From Aegilops tauschii subsp. strangulata (lineage: Eukaryota; Streptophyta; Magnoliopsida; Poales; Poaceae): a stretch of DNA of 64,000 nucleotides. A model generated the notes under the pieces. It had not been told where the DNA came from. It searched no databases and saw only the letters and a program-made list of their open reading frames with translations. A program made the position numbers and the translations under genes. Shown here one piece after another: positions 23,873-34,221 of this stretch (within the stretch, counting starts at the first letter, position 1; each line of letters begins with the position of its first letter). Location of the stretch: the NCBI RefSeq assembly GCF_002575655.3, contig NC_053040.3:156303148-156367147 (forward strand), in the 5' to 3' direction.

Positions 23873-25520
23873 ACCATGACGAACCTATGAACTATGAGGA
23901 AGCGATGATGAGCCCATATTCCGCAAAATGGCTTGAGGCCATGAAATCTGAGATGGGATCCATGTATGAGAACAAAGTATGGACTTTGGTCGACTTGCTC
24001 GATGATCAATAAGCCATTGAGAATAAATGGATCTTCAAGAGGAAAATGGACGCTGATAGTAGTGTAACTATCTACAAAGCTCGAATTGTCGCAGAAGGTT
24101 TTCGACAAGTTCAAGGTGTTGACTACGATGAGATTTTCTCACTCGTATCGATGCTTAAGTCTGTCCGAATCATGTTAGCAATTGCCACGTTTTATGAAAT
24201 CTGGCAAATGGAAGTCAAAAACTGCATTCCTTAATGGGTTTCTTAAAGAAGAGTTGTATATGATGCAACCAGAAGGTTTTGTCAATCCTAAAGGTGCTAA
24301 CAAAATGTGCAAGCTCCAGCGATACATCTATGGACTGGTGCAAGCATCTCGGAGTTGGAATACACGCTTTGATGAGTTGATCAAAGCATATAGTTTTATC
24401 CAGACTTGCGGTGAAGCCTGTATTTACAGGAAAGTGAGTGGGAGCACTACAGCCTTTCTGATAAGTATATGTGAGTAACATATTGTTGATCGGAAATGAT
24501 GTAGAATTTTCTGTAAAGCATAAAGGAGTGTTTGAAAGGAGTTTTTCAAAGAAAGATCTCGGTGAAGCTGCTTACACATTGAGAATCAAGATCTATAGAG
24601 ATAGATCAAGACGCTTGATAAGATTTTTCAATGAGTACATACCTTGACAAGATTTTGAAGTAGTTCAAAATGGAACAGTCAAAGAAGGAGTTCTTGCCTG
24701 TGTTGCAAGGTGTGAAGTTGAGTAAGACTCAAAACCCGACCACATCAGAAAATAGAAAGAGAATGAAAGTCATTCCCTATGCCTCAGTCATAGGTTCTAT
24801 AAAGTATGCTATGCTGCATACCAGACCTATTGTGTACCTCACCATGAGGGTACAATGGTGATCCAGGAGTGGATCACTAGACATCGGCCAAAATTACCCT
24901 TAGTAGAATAAGGAAATATTTCTCGGTTATGGAGGTGATAAAGAGTTCATCGTAAAGAGTTACGTCGATGCAAGCTTTAACACCGATCTAGATGACTCTG
25001 ACTCTCAATCTAGATACATATTGAAAGTGGGAGTAATTGCTGCATACCAGACCTATTGTGTACCTCACCATGAGGGTACAATGGTGATCCAGGAGTGGAT
25101 CACTAGACATCGGCCAAAATTACCCTTAGTAGAATAAGGAAATATTTCTCGGTTATGGAGGTGATAAAGAGTTCATCGTAAAGAGTTACGTCGATGCAAG
25201 CTTTAACACCGATCTAGATGACTCTGACTCTCAATCTAGATACATATTGAAAGTGGGAGTAATTAGCTAGAGTAGCTCCATGTAGAGCATTGTAGACATA
25301 GAAATTTGCAAAATACATACGGATCGGAATGTGGCAGACCCGTTGACTAAACTTCTCTCACAAGCAAAACATGATCACACCTTAGTACTCTTTGGGTGTT
25401 AATCACATGGCGATGTGAACTAGATTATTGACTCTAGTAAACCCTTTGGGTACTGGTCACATGACGATATGAACTATGGGTGTTAAATCACATGGCGATG
25501 TGAACTACATTATTGACTCT
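23873..25520 (+). pseudogene. Copia reverse transcriptase and RNase H, decayed
   Basis: RT blocks appear in shifting frames: IENKWIFKRKMDADSSV (24017 onward), YKARIVAEGFRQVQGVDYDE, KTAFLNGFLKEELYMMQPEG, and the GL-QASR-W block. The active-site motif, normally YVDD, reads YVSN at about 24468-24479, so both catalytic Asp codons are lost. RNase H follows but is duplicated (24813-25264) and has stops. Near-duplicate CACATGGCGATGTGAACTA segments at 25407 and 25490 precede the polypurine tract. Confidence 0.8.
24813..25264 (+). repeat. Perfect tandem duplication, 2 x 226 bp, in RNase H region
   Basis: The segment from GCTGCATACCAGACC to GTGGGAGTAATT occurs at 24813-25038 and again immediately at 25039-25264. 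Reading the two copies side by side I find no difference. It duplicates part of the RNase H coding region, much younger by appearance than the rest of this decayed element. Confidence 0.9.
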
Positions 25521-25525
25521 AGTGC

Positions 25526-25535
25526 AAGTGGGAGA
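25526..25535 (+). other. Polypurine tract of Angela-like element
   Basis: AAGTGGGAGA followed by C and the LTR start TGAAGG. This is the usual plus-strand primer position in this family. Confidence 0.8.
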
Positions 25536-25536
25536 C

Positions 25537-25651
25537 TGAAGGAAATATGCCCTAGAGGCAATCATAAAGTTGTTATTTTAAATTTCCTTATATCATGATA
25601 AATGTTTATTATTCATGCTAGAATTGTATTAACTAGAAACTTGATACATGT
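25537..25651 (+). repeat. 3' LTR of Angela-like element, truncated to 115 bp
   Basis: It starts TGAAGGAAATATGCCC like the 5' LTR and follows it closely to ACTTGATACATGT, where the CACTA terminus begins. The remaining 1.6 kb of the LTR is not found on the far side of the CACTA element. Confidence 0.9.
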
Positions 25652-27800
25652 CACTACAAAAAAAAAGACACATCCGTGACATTTTGGGTCGAACGAATTT
25701 TTTTTCTGTCATGCTTATGACACTTCTATGATGATAATTGTGACAAAACCCGGTATCATCATAGATGTGGTGGGGTCCTACTTCTATGACACAAAATCAT
25801 GACAGAAAATGGGCTTTTCGTCCTGGGCGGGCTGGAGACGCAGCTGCATGACATTCTTTGGGCCATCCATGACGAAAAAAACTGTGCTAGAAGCGAGGGC
25901 GAGGAAAATATCAGGGAGTTCCTGGTTATGATGGGTGGTCGGGGGCCGAGCAATGTGCGTTTCTCTAGTACACATACGCGCGTGTGCGAGGCGTTGTGCT
26001 CCAACTGAACCCGAGTGATTACACTGTAGGCTACGCGTTACTGAACCCGAGCGATCGATCGATCCCTTGCTGTTAACTGAACCCGAGTGATTCCTTTGCT
26101 ACTGCTGCTAACTGATGCCGGTCGATGCTGCTTCTTGATGAACAGTGAGCATTGTTGGGGGTTTGGATGAACAGTTCCCGGTGGGGGTGGATGAACAGGC
26201 CCCCGTGGTGTTGCCGCTGGATGAACAGGCCCCTGATCGAGCCGGTTGGGGGTGGATGAACAGGACCCCGTGGAGGGCTGGATGAACAGGACCTCGTGGA
26301 GGGCTAGTTGAACAGGACCCTGTGGAGAGGGCTGGTTGAATAGTAGCCGATGGAGGAGCGCGTGGTGGAGGCTGGATGAACAGGAGCCCGTGGATGAACA
26401 GTTGTAGGTGGAGGCTGGAGGAGGTCGACGGTGGATGAACAGTAGCCCGTGGAGGCAGTCCACAGTGGAGATGAACAGTATCCCGTGGAGTCTCGTTTTG
26501 TGGTACGCCACACCCCTCCCGATGAACAGGACCCCCGTTTCGACCATAGCGCTCCAACACAAGTCCGTTTCCTCCGTTTTGCGGTACGCCACACCCCTCC
26601 CGATCAACAGCACCCCGTTTCTGCCAAGAGAAGTCCGTTTCCTCTGTTTTGCGATACGCCAGACCCCTCCCAATGAATAGGATCCCGTTTCGACCGTCGC
26701 CGCTCGAACACAAGGTCGTTTCCTCCGTTCTGCAGTATGCCAGGCCTCGTTTCCATCGGCTGTTCCGTCCAAGCCGGTTGGCTCCTGATGAACAGCACGC
26801 ATTCCATTGCCTCCCGATGAACACGACACATTCCGTTGCCTCCCCGTGAACACGACGATGATGCAGTTTCTCCATTCCGACCCAGCCGTGTACACGAGCC
26901 ATGGCCGTACGTATGCACGAGTAGGCGCTCGAGACCTCGCCCGTATGTACGTACGTGGCCGTATTTACTTTCTTGCACCCTAGCCGCTGTACGTACGTGT
27001 ACATGCTACGTGCGCACCTCTACTACGACACGTGCGCGCCTCTACATCGACCAATATGTACGTACACGTTCGCGACCAGAATGACAACGCTGCGTACGCT
27101 TCGACCAGGTGGGTCCCTATTGTCAGGTATTTCCTTGCGTGCGAAGATGTAGCTGGTGGGTCCCAGCAGTCAGGGGCGAATCATTTTTTTGCCCGTAAAA
27201 TGGACGCACTTCCTTGCGTGCGAAGATGTAGCTGGTGGGTCCCAGCAGTCAGGGGGAAACATTTTTTTTACAAAATACGGTGGCCCGTCCGGTGGGTCCC
27301 TGCTGTCAGGTGGAGGAATCATTATTTTCCGCGTAATAAGGAGGCACTTCCTTGCTTCGGCCGTGGACCCAGTTGTCAGCCTCTCCAAGTACATACTCTT
27401 CCGATGGAAGTCGGTCGTTGACCACATTGACCACGCCGCACCGAGATCACCAAGGCGGTGGATGACGGCGAGGCCTAGGAAGGTGACGACGCGGGGCTGG
27501 GGAAGACGCGGCAGTGGATGCCCACGCGGAGAGGAGTATGAGGGTTGACTGCTTCGGCTGCGGTGTGAGGCTGCCGTCGCCGCAGGGCCTGGCCAGCGGT
27601 GGGAGTAGTAGGGGGCGGTGAGGCCTCCGTGGCAGCACAACCGGCCATGAGAGGCAGGAGCAGGCGGCACGACCGGCGCTTCTCTAGGCGGCTGGAGCAA
27701 GAAGACCAGAGGTTGAAGAAGCACTACGGCCGTTGGATGGACATCGTACGGTCACTGGAGCTAGAATCGTTCATATTGACTAAGTTGACAAAGCCCTCCG
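25652..27800 (+). repeat. Left terminal inverted repeat of CACTA element
   Basis: It pairs in inverted orientation with 36148-37722 plus 48955-49499. The outer 500 bp is highly similar (for example GACGCAGCTGCATGACATTC). The middle part holds more than 15 copies of GATGAACAG or one-base variants between 26130 and 26830. The inner part, from TACGTACGTG to TTGACTAAGTTGACAA, is less similar. ORFs through it on both strands are by-products of the repeats. Confidence 0.8.
26130..26850 (+). repeat. Subterminal motif array GATGAACAG
   Basis: Copies or close variants of GATGAACAG occur at about 26138, 26166, 26192, 26219, 26257, 26281, 26380, 26393, 26432, 26471, 26521, 26788 and elsewhere, at 12-50 bp spacing, all in one orientation. 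The inverse, CTGTTCATC, forms the matching array at 37340-37720. In CACTA elements such arrays are the expected transposase-binding region; that role is inferred here. Confidence 0.7.
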
Positions 27801-28283
27801 TCCCCGTCAACTTAGTAGGCCCACAAGTCAGCCTCACACTATGGTGGGTCCCATATAGTAGGGGAATATTCATTTTTTTGTGCGTAATAAGGAGGCACTT
27901 CCTTGCGTGCGAAGATATAGCTTGCGGGTCCGAGTTGTCAGCGGGGGGAGCATTTTTTTGTGAAATACAGAGGCCCTTCCGGTGGGTCCCAGCTATCAGG
28001 TGGAGGAATCATTGTTTTGCGCGTAATAAGGAGGCATTTCCTTGTGTGGGCCCCTACTGTCAGCCTCTTCCGATGGCTGTTGTATGTTGACCATGTTGAC
28101 CTCGCCGCACCAAGAGCACAAACGCGATGGAGGAGGACGAGGCCCAGGAAGGGAATGACTCGGAGCCGGCAAAGCCACCGCAATGGATGCCCACGCTGAG
28201 GGGAGTACGAGCGCCGACTGGTCGGCTGCGGGGTGAGGCTGACGTCGCCGGAAAATAACAGGATGTGCGGGTGGGTAGAGGGA
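27801..28283 (+). repeat. Second copy of the inner TIR segment
   Basis: About 27840-28260 repeats the series seen at 27120-27560 in the same order: GGTGGGTCCC, GGAGGCACTTCCTTGCGTGC, GTCAGGTGGAGGAATCATT, CGCGTAATAAGGAGGCA, then the TTGACCACATTGACC-like part. It is a direct, diverged duplication with a period of about 700 bp just inside the left inverted repeat. Confidence 0.65.
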
Positions 28284-29300
28284 TGGCCTGTGTAACACCC
28301 CGGATGTAACTTCCCATATTTGTAACTCTAACTCTTGCCATTTTCAGCGATGTGTTATGATATTCCTTTCGTGGTTGGGTTTTGTCTTTCTTTTTGCTTT
28401 TGTTCATGTCATGCATCTCATATCATGTCATCATGTGCATCTCATTTGCATACGTGTTCGTCTCATGCATCCGAGCATTTTCCCCATTGTCCGTTTTGCA
28501 ATCCGGCACTCCCACCTCCTCCGGCGCACCCCTCTTGTTTTCTTTTTGTGAGCGGGTGTTGAGCGTTCTCGGAATGGACCGAGTCTTGCCAAGTGGCCTG
28601 GGTATACCACCGGTAGACCACCTATCAAGTTTCGTGCCATTTGGAGGTCGTTTGGTACTCGAACAATTAACCGGGTAACCGCAAAGTCCTTTTGTGTGTT
28701 GCAGAAAAACCCCCCTCTAAACAGCCCAAAACCCCTCTAAGTCACTTCCATGCTCTAGGTCGTTCGATCACGATCGTGTGGGCGAAAACCGTGCTCCATT
28801 TGGAGTCTCCTAGCTCCCTCTACCTATAAAATCACCTCCCCCTCCCCGAAATTCCGGATCCCCGAAACCCTAGCCTCTCCCTCCGCGCGCCGGACACGTC
28901 CGCCCGGCGCCGGACGAACTGCGCCGCCGCCCGCACCCACTCAGACGCCGCCACGTCAGCGCCCCGCCGCCCGTATGCCGCGGCCCGCCGAAGCCCGCTA
29001 CCGGCCCCCGCGGGCCCGTGCGCCCCGAGCCGCCGCCGCCCTCCGTCCGCGCGCGCGCGTCCTCCCGCGACGGCGCCGCCGCGGCCCGCCACCGGCGCCA
29101 CGCCGCCGCCTCGCCGTCGCCTCCGCGCGCCCCTCCGCCGGAGCCCGCGCCGCCCCTCTCCTCCGTCGCCGCGCCGCCGCCGTCCTCGCCGGCCCCGAGC
29201 CCACGCCGATCGCCGCCTCCTCCCTCACCGGCAGCAACTCCGGCGGCCTGAGCCCCGAACCCTAGCCAGCCCGATCGGATCTGGAGACGTGCGTTGACTT
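28284..29300 (+). mobile_element. LTR-like fragment, Gypsy type
   Basis: It starts TGTAACACCCCGGATGTAAC, an LTR-type beginning familiar from grass Gypsy elements. It runs through ATG-poor leader sequence to a TATA-like CTATAAAAT at 28824-28832 and a very GC-rich stretch (28860-29270). The AT-rich continuation with repeated CTATGCCATG-like words may extend the LTR to about 30700. I could not locate the LTR end, an internal domain or target duplications. The Arg/Ala/Pro ORFs at 28832-29265 are composition artefacts on both strands. Confidence 0.5.
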
Positions 29301-32300
29301 TCTCCCTCTCCCGAAATCTGTCCTAGATTTTCTTACATTATATGGTCATGTTCATTGCATCATAACTCTCTGCATATAGCTCCGTTTCGAGTGTGTAAAA
29401 TATCTAAATGTTCGTCTCGCGATGCTCTTCATTTTGTTCCATTATGTCATGTTCATTTGAGTCCATCTTGATGCCCAAATCTCTGGTCCAAGAGTTCTAG
29501 TTGCTGTTAACTGCTGTCACTTATCAGAACTTAGGGTTTTGTTATTTTTGTTGCATTTAATCTGTGCATCTTATGGGCATGAGCTCTACAGGAATTTTGA
29601 TGTATGCCATGCCATCTTTACAGAGGTGTATGCCATGTATTTTTTTGATCTCTGTGGTGACTAGCACAAGTATGCAAACTAGGCTTCGTAATGTTTCTGA
29701 TTTCAGAGACTTGGTAATTTTACCAAGTCTGTGACTGCTGTTATTTTGTTGCTATGTATCCATGTGGCTACAGAGAGATCCATGCTTATTTTGGAGATGT
29801 TCAGTAAGGATATTTTGTAGATATAGTTGTGATCTATCCACTAATGCCCTTTTTTGCAATTATGGAGTGCCATAGCTTGACTCAATCTTGCTCTACTTTT
29901 GCTATAAAATGTTCCTGGCAGATTGTTTACGTGTTATTCAATTTTTCCAAGCTTGTTGTAGTTGCTCCATACATGCTATGTATTTCCTCTTGCCATGGAT
30001 AGCTTCATAAACATGTCATATTACTGTAGGTATGCTTGTTTTGTCATGTGTTGCTTTGTGTTGAGTGAATCAAGCTCACAAAGATGCCTTCATAATGTCT
30101 GTTTCTGCCATGCTCTGTTTTCTGCTAAGTCTGAAACCTGTTAACGAAACTTGCTAAGTTTACATGGTTGCCATCATATGTTCTTGTCCTTTTTGTCTTA
30201 TGGTCAGTAAGGGACTTTTGTCATATGCATTTAGTAGATTACTGCTATGCCTTGTTTTGCTATGTTAAGTTCCTGTAGCATGTTGATTTCGTGCTATGAA
30301 CATTGCTACCTGATGCTGTTTATGCCATGTCCAGTAATTTCACCAAGTCTGTGAACCTGATATCTTTTGCACTTTTGCGATGCTTGTTTGAGCTTGTTGT
30401 GTTGTGACCTAGCCATAGCTCAGTGTTCATCTTTTGTCAAGCATCTTCTGTAGATTACTTCCATATGCTCTGTTGCTATGTTGGAGTGCTGGAGCATTGT
30501 TACTTGTTGCATTCTAAGTACTATCATGCTGTTAATCACAGATTCGTGGCATTCTTGTTTTGCTTGCCATTTGCAAACCGTGCATCCGTTTCTGGTGATC
30601 TTTATATCGATTTCCACCGAAATCATCTCATCTTTCCAGTGGCATGCTTGGTTTGCCAAGTTACTGCCTTGTTCATCATTTTTCTTCCGGAGCACGCGAT
30701 AAGTTGCTTCTTTTCGTTAGAGATGCAACTGTCCTGGTCCGCCTACTCTTCGGGAGCTTCACGACCAACCTTGATGTTGCTCAATTTTATTGCAACTAAT
30801 GAAGAAGCTCTGTGGGTTTCGTTTTCTGATGGAAATGGAACCGGGGCTGGAGCCCTTTTCTTAAAAGAAGAAGAAGAAGCTGCTAGCTCATGGGACATTG
30901 CTTCATTTTAGGTGAACTGCACCAAAAGGTCCCATGAATTGAATCATCCATGTTGGTGACTGGTGTCATCCCTTCTACGATGGCATTGACTGCAGATATG
31001 GTTCCCATCACGAGGTATGTTCCTTTTTGGTCTGACTGTTTGCCAAAGATCATGCATGTTGATCCTGCTCTTCTGCTACTGTTTTGGCACTGCCATGATA
31101 AAGTAGTAATGTTATTATTTTGCACCTTAATCTAGTGGCACTATGAATTTGAGGCAATGTTTTGGCACCGCTAGTGCCACTGTTTTTTTCTATATCGAAA
31201 GAGGGGGTTCCCTCCGATTTCATTAAAGAAACCCAACCATAGAGAACCATTATCCGACAACATCTCAGTGTAAATGGGCAGTTATGCAACTACTACTAGA
31301 ATGGACTGAGTACTATCAGGAGACAAGTTCGCCACATAAGCTAGGCAGGTAGGGGGACGCAGCACCAGCTCGACCAAGTTTGGATTACAACCCAAATGCT
31401 ACCACAGAAGCATCAGGGGGAAGATAGGGACTGAAAGAGCCAGCTTCTACATCCCAGTCTAAGCACCCCCGACCTTCATCCTTGCGACACATGGTACACC
31501 TCGTTTGCCACCTGCTCGACCCTAGTGTCACTGATAAGATGAAGTAATAATACAGTTAAAATAGAGCGAGTGTCCTCTCTATCATTTCATTTCCAATGTA
31601 GATAAAGAAAGTGCTTCTCTTTGTTAATGTATGTTTCATCAACTAGTCCCATTGTTAATGTTTAAGCGTTTCTGCAAACTGGGGTGCTTAATTTTAGTTG
31701 ATCTGCACAAAAATAGAGATTTGAATGTCTCAAGGCCCCTCCTTGTACTACTGTTGTACACTGATGTTCATCACTGGCAGAAGGTGTATCGGGGAGACTT
31801 GGGTCAATTTCCAGTATGATGTAATATTTTCTTCTGTTTATTAGTGTATGTTTCATCAACTAGTGCCACTATAATCTAATCACGCCTTTTCATTATCTGT
31901 GCAAACAGGGTTATTCAGCTGCATTTTGGTAAAACTACACAAATGTACGGATGGAACCGGCATATATGCAGAGTGCGAGGTGCCAAGTAAAAATTACCGA
32001 CACCAGCCCTGCTCCATCTAAGCATTGGCATCCACCACCATCAGTGGGATGTGTGGCGCTCACTGTGGACGGATCTTTCTCGGCAGCAAATCCTCTAACC
32101 AAATACTAGTAGCTTAGACTTAAAAAAATACTAGTAGCTTATATTGGCAGTTTTCTAGGGGTGTACTCTTTTCTGAAAGAAGCACCAATCTATTTTTGTT
32201 TATTTGTATACAGTGTCACAACTTTGACCCAAAGGTCCAGAGCTATTTTAGGGTGATTGGCGTAGTACTCGGAGACTGATTGTAAGCATGATTTTTATTA

Positions 32301-32340
32301 GTTGTCACACTGATTGTAAGCATGAGTAGATGGAAGATTA
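29301..32340. other. Interior of CACTA element without clear genes
   Basis: The sequence is T-rich to about 30700, resembling the downstream part of the LTR-like fragment. A short plus-strand ORF end at about 30723-30911 (NEEALWVSFSDGNGTGAG, acidic tail EEEEAASSWD) could be a captured exon. At 31195-31245 the text CCCTCCGATTTCATTAAAGAAACCC resembles the 3' end of a LINE-type element on the minus strand. Imperfect repeats of GTATGTTTCATCAACTAGT lie at 31629 and 31844. Nothing else is supported. Confidence 0.4.
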
Positions 32341-32359
32341 GGTTAGTGTGAAGCTTACC

Positions 32360-32847
32360 TTAAACCCTACCGACGCCGTTGAAACAAGGCGAGCGTCGAG
32401 GGAACCGTGGAGAATGGCGGGGAAGCGACATCGCGCCATCCGGCCTCCTCTTGCGGTGGGAGAACGAATACTCCTGCGGCTCCGGCTGGCTCTGCACCCT
32501 CACGAACGGCACACCGTACTCGATCGATTCGTTATCCTCTGGGTGCTCGACCTTTGACCTGTACGCCCACCACCTCCGCCTGACTTTCGCCTCGGGCGAA
32601 TCTATCTGCTCCATCGCCCAGAGGAGATACTCGATGAACTCGAAGGACTGCGGCGTGACTGCCGCCGAGGAGTACATCGCCGCCCTCATCGATGTTGTCT
32701 CGCTCTTTCGCATACATTTCCACATGGCCCTCACCGTCCTCGAAATCTCCCACTCATTGTCAAACCAAGTAAGGATCTCTTCAACCTGGCTAACTTTGCC
32801 TGGTCGCCGCCGGTGATCTGCCTGATTTGTTGTTGCATCCCCTCCAT
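32360..32847 (-). pseudogene. Unknown-family gene A, frameshifted copy
   Basis: On the minus strand the ATG at 32847 (MEGMQQQIRQITGGDQAKLAR) aligns with the start of gene B. The frame changes at about 32770, just before WFDNEWEISRT, and the rest is open to the stop at 32360. Shared landmarks with gene B: WFDN, FIEYLLWAMEQIDSP, RRWWAYRSKVEHP, YGVPFVRVQSQPEP and a basic C-terminal block (HRKRRP) followed by SLPRH. The predicted length is about 160 residues. The pattern suggests a small helical nuclear protein, but I do not recognise the family and assign no function. An intron instead of a frameshift is possible but no splice sites were seen. Confidence 0.55.
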
Positions 32848-32879
32848 AGATGTCCTTCTGAGTGGTCCGGTGCTAGCTT

Positions 32880-33220
32880 TGGAAAATGGGAGGAGAGACG
32901 GTGGTCTTGTAATAGAGAAGAGGGAGAGGCGAGACGGTGTTTTTGGAATGGAGATGATGGAGAGGAGAGGTTCCCCTGCCTTTTGGTCGCTGACAAGTGG
33001 GCCCCGCGCTTGGTGGGACCCATGTGTCAGTGTCTCAATGGCAGGATGGGCTACGTCAGGGGATCCACGTCCGAGGAGAGAGGAGGTGGTTTTGCAATGG
33101 AGAATAGGGAGAGGCGAGACAGTGGTTTTGGAATGGAGATGATGGAGAGGAGAGGAGGTGGTTTTGCAATGGAGAAGAGGGAGAGGAGCGTGCGGCAGCG
33201 ATTTAGGATTGGACGAGAGG
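32880..33220 (-). repeat. Minisatellite upstream of gene A
   Basis: Degenerate repeats of about 36 bp, read on the plus strand as GAGAGGCGAGACGGTGGTTT followed by TGGAATGGAGATGATG, occur in two clusters (about 32885-32970 and 33080-33220). They are separated by a non-repetitive piece containing GGGCCCCGCGCTTGGTGGGA. Read on gene A's own strand they match the minisatellite in front of gene B. They occupy the likely promoter/leader of gene A. Confidence 0.6.
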
Positions 33221-33299
33221 GCCGGCGCGCTATGACTGGATCAAAATCAAAATCAATTTACCCTTCAATTAAGAAAGCGACCCCACATTAACTAGTCTC

Positions 33300-33500
33300 C
33301 CTTTTATTCTGGATCATAATTGACCATGATTTTCACAAATAAAATATATGTTATATGTTGCAAAAATAATATAATCTGAAAGTACATTCAGATACGAACC
33401 AAACGATACAATTTTTGGTGACATGCATTCACATTTTGCTTGTCAAATACAGTACATGGTCAAACTTTGACCCAAAATACGCAAAACAAAAAAAATACTT
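33300..33500. other. AT-rich spacer between the two genes, MITE-like
   Basis: It contains CATGGTCAAACTTTGACCC, a word common in grass Stowaway/Tourist-type MITEs and their relics. No paired ends or target duplications could be defined. It lies midway between the two minisatellites and could hold a shared or two separate promoters. Confidence 0.3.
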
Positions 33501-33507
33501 CCAAGAC

Positions 33508-33706
33508 TAGCGCCGCTCTTCCGCTCTTCTCCTCTTAAACCACCGCCGCTCCTCTCCTGTTCCAATCTAAATCCAGCGCCGCTCCTCTCCTCTTCCATTT
33601 CAAAACCACCACCCCTCCTCTCCTGTTCCAATCCAAAACCAGCGTCGCTCCTCTCCCGTTCTACACCAAAACCAGCGCTGCTCGTCTCCTCTGCCATTCA
33701 AAAACC
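33508..33706 (+). repeat. Minisatellite upstream of gene B, 6 x 33 bp
   Basis: Six consecutive 33-bp units of the type CGCCGCTCCTCTCCTGTTCC, then AATCYAAAACCAG, run directly up to about 40 bases before the gene B start codon. Because 33 is a multiple of three, an open frame runs through the array on the minus strand (Glu/Arg/Gly-rich, 33443-33697); it is not considered a gene. Confidence 0.75.
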
Positions 33707-33744
33707 ACCGCCAGCGAGTGAAGGTGCTGTGGAGAAGTAGATCG

Positions 33745-34221
33745 ATGGAGGAGTACAACCGATACATGAGGATCGCAGACGGCGACCCTGTGAAGCTAGC
33801 TAGGATGTTGGAGATACAGTCTTGGTTTGACAACAAGGACCAACTAGCGGCGACGGCGACATCCATGGCCAAATATCTGCAACAGAGTGAAAAGGCGGCG
33901 ATACTCCCAGAGGGAGTCACCCGGGAGTACATAGAGCTGCTCCTCTGGGCCATGGAGCAAACGGATTCACCGAATCCGATCGTGAGGGAGCGGTGGTGGG
34001 AGTATCGATCCCATATGGAGCATCCACCAGAGATTGAAGGATCGAGCATCTACATGGTGCCGTTTGTGAGGGTATCGTGCCAGAGCGAGCCGCTGGAGTC
34101 TTTGTCGACCGAACCCAACTGCAAGAGGAGAAAAACAGTTGGCCCGACGACGCTTCCCTGCCATCCTCTCCCTCGTCGTTCACATCATCTCACGGGGCGG
34201 CTGTCTGCCGCCGAGGAATAG
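33745..34221 (+). CDS. Unknown-family gene B, intact ORF of 158 residues
   Basis: The ATG at 33745 is chosen because the protein then starts MEEYNRYMRIADGDPVKLAR, matching gene A. An in-frame ATG at 33718 lies just after the minisatellite. Landmarks: WFDNKDQ (about residue 35), YIELLLWAMEQTDSP (70-84), ERWWEYRSHMEHP (91-103), YMVPFVRVSCQSEP (112-125) and a basic, nuclear-signal-like CKRRKT (about 136) followed by TLPCHPLPRR. Without introns, uninterrupted and GC-balanced, it is the best-preserved ORF in the transposon interior. It is divergent to gene A, whose likely start is 900 bp away. No known domain is recognised. It could be a captured host gene or a cargo gene of the transposon family. 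Confidence 0.6.
   Translation: MEEYNRYMRIADGDPVKLARMLEIQSWFDNKDQLAATATSMAKYLQQSEKAAILPEGVTREYIELLLWAMEQTDSPNPIVRERWWEYRSHMEHPPEIEGSSIYMVPFVRVSCQSEPLESLSTEPNCKRRKTVGPTTLPCHPLPRRSHHLTGRLSAAEE

Larger units (their letters stand above)
18506..25651 (+). mobile_element. Angela/BARE1-type Copia retrotransposon, 3' truncated
   Basis: The LTR start TGAAGGAAATATGCCCTAGA is characteristic of the BARE1/Angela/WIS group, the most abundant Copia family of Triticeae. The element has a full 5' LTR, an iMet primer site, a long leader, and decayed gag, integrase, RT and RNase H in Copia order. A polypurine tract then precedes a 3' LTR that is only 115 bp long because a CACTA element interrupts it. Stops and frameshifts are present in every domain. 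Since the right end is lost, its target duplication cannot be checked. Confidence 0.93.

Noticed and set aside
26038..27004. ORFs of nearly 300 codons on the minus strand, with similar ORFs at 36310-37727
   Set aside because: They run through the subterminal GATGAACAG array and its inverted copy; composition and overlap in several frames show they are repeat by-products.
28832..29265. Arg/Pro/Ala-rich ORFs on both strands
   Set aside because: Extreme GC content with CG-rich trinucleotides keeps all frames open; no domain or codon bias supports a protein.
33443..33697. Glu/Arg/Gly repeat ORF on the minus strand
   Set aside because: It is the antisense reading of a 33-bp minisatellite, open only because the unit is a multiple of three.
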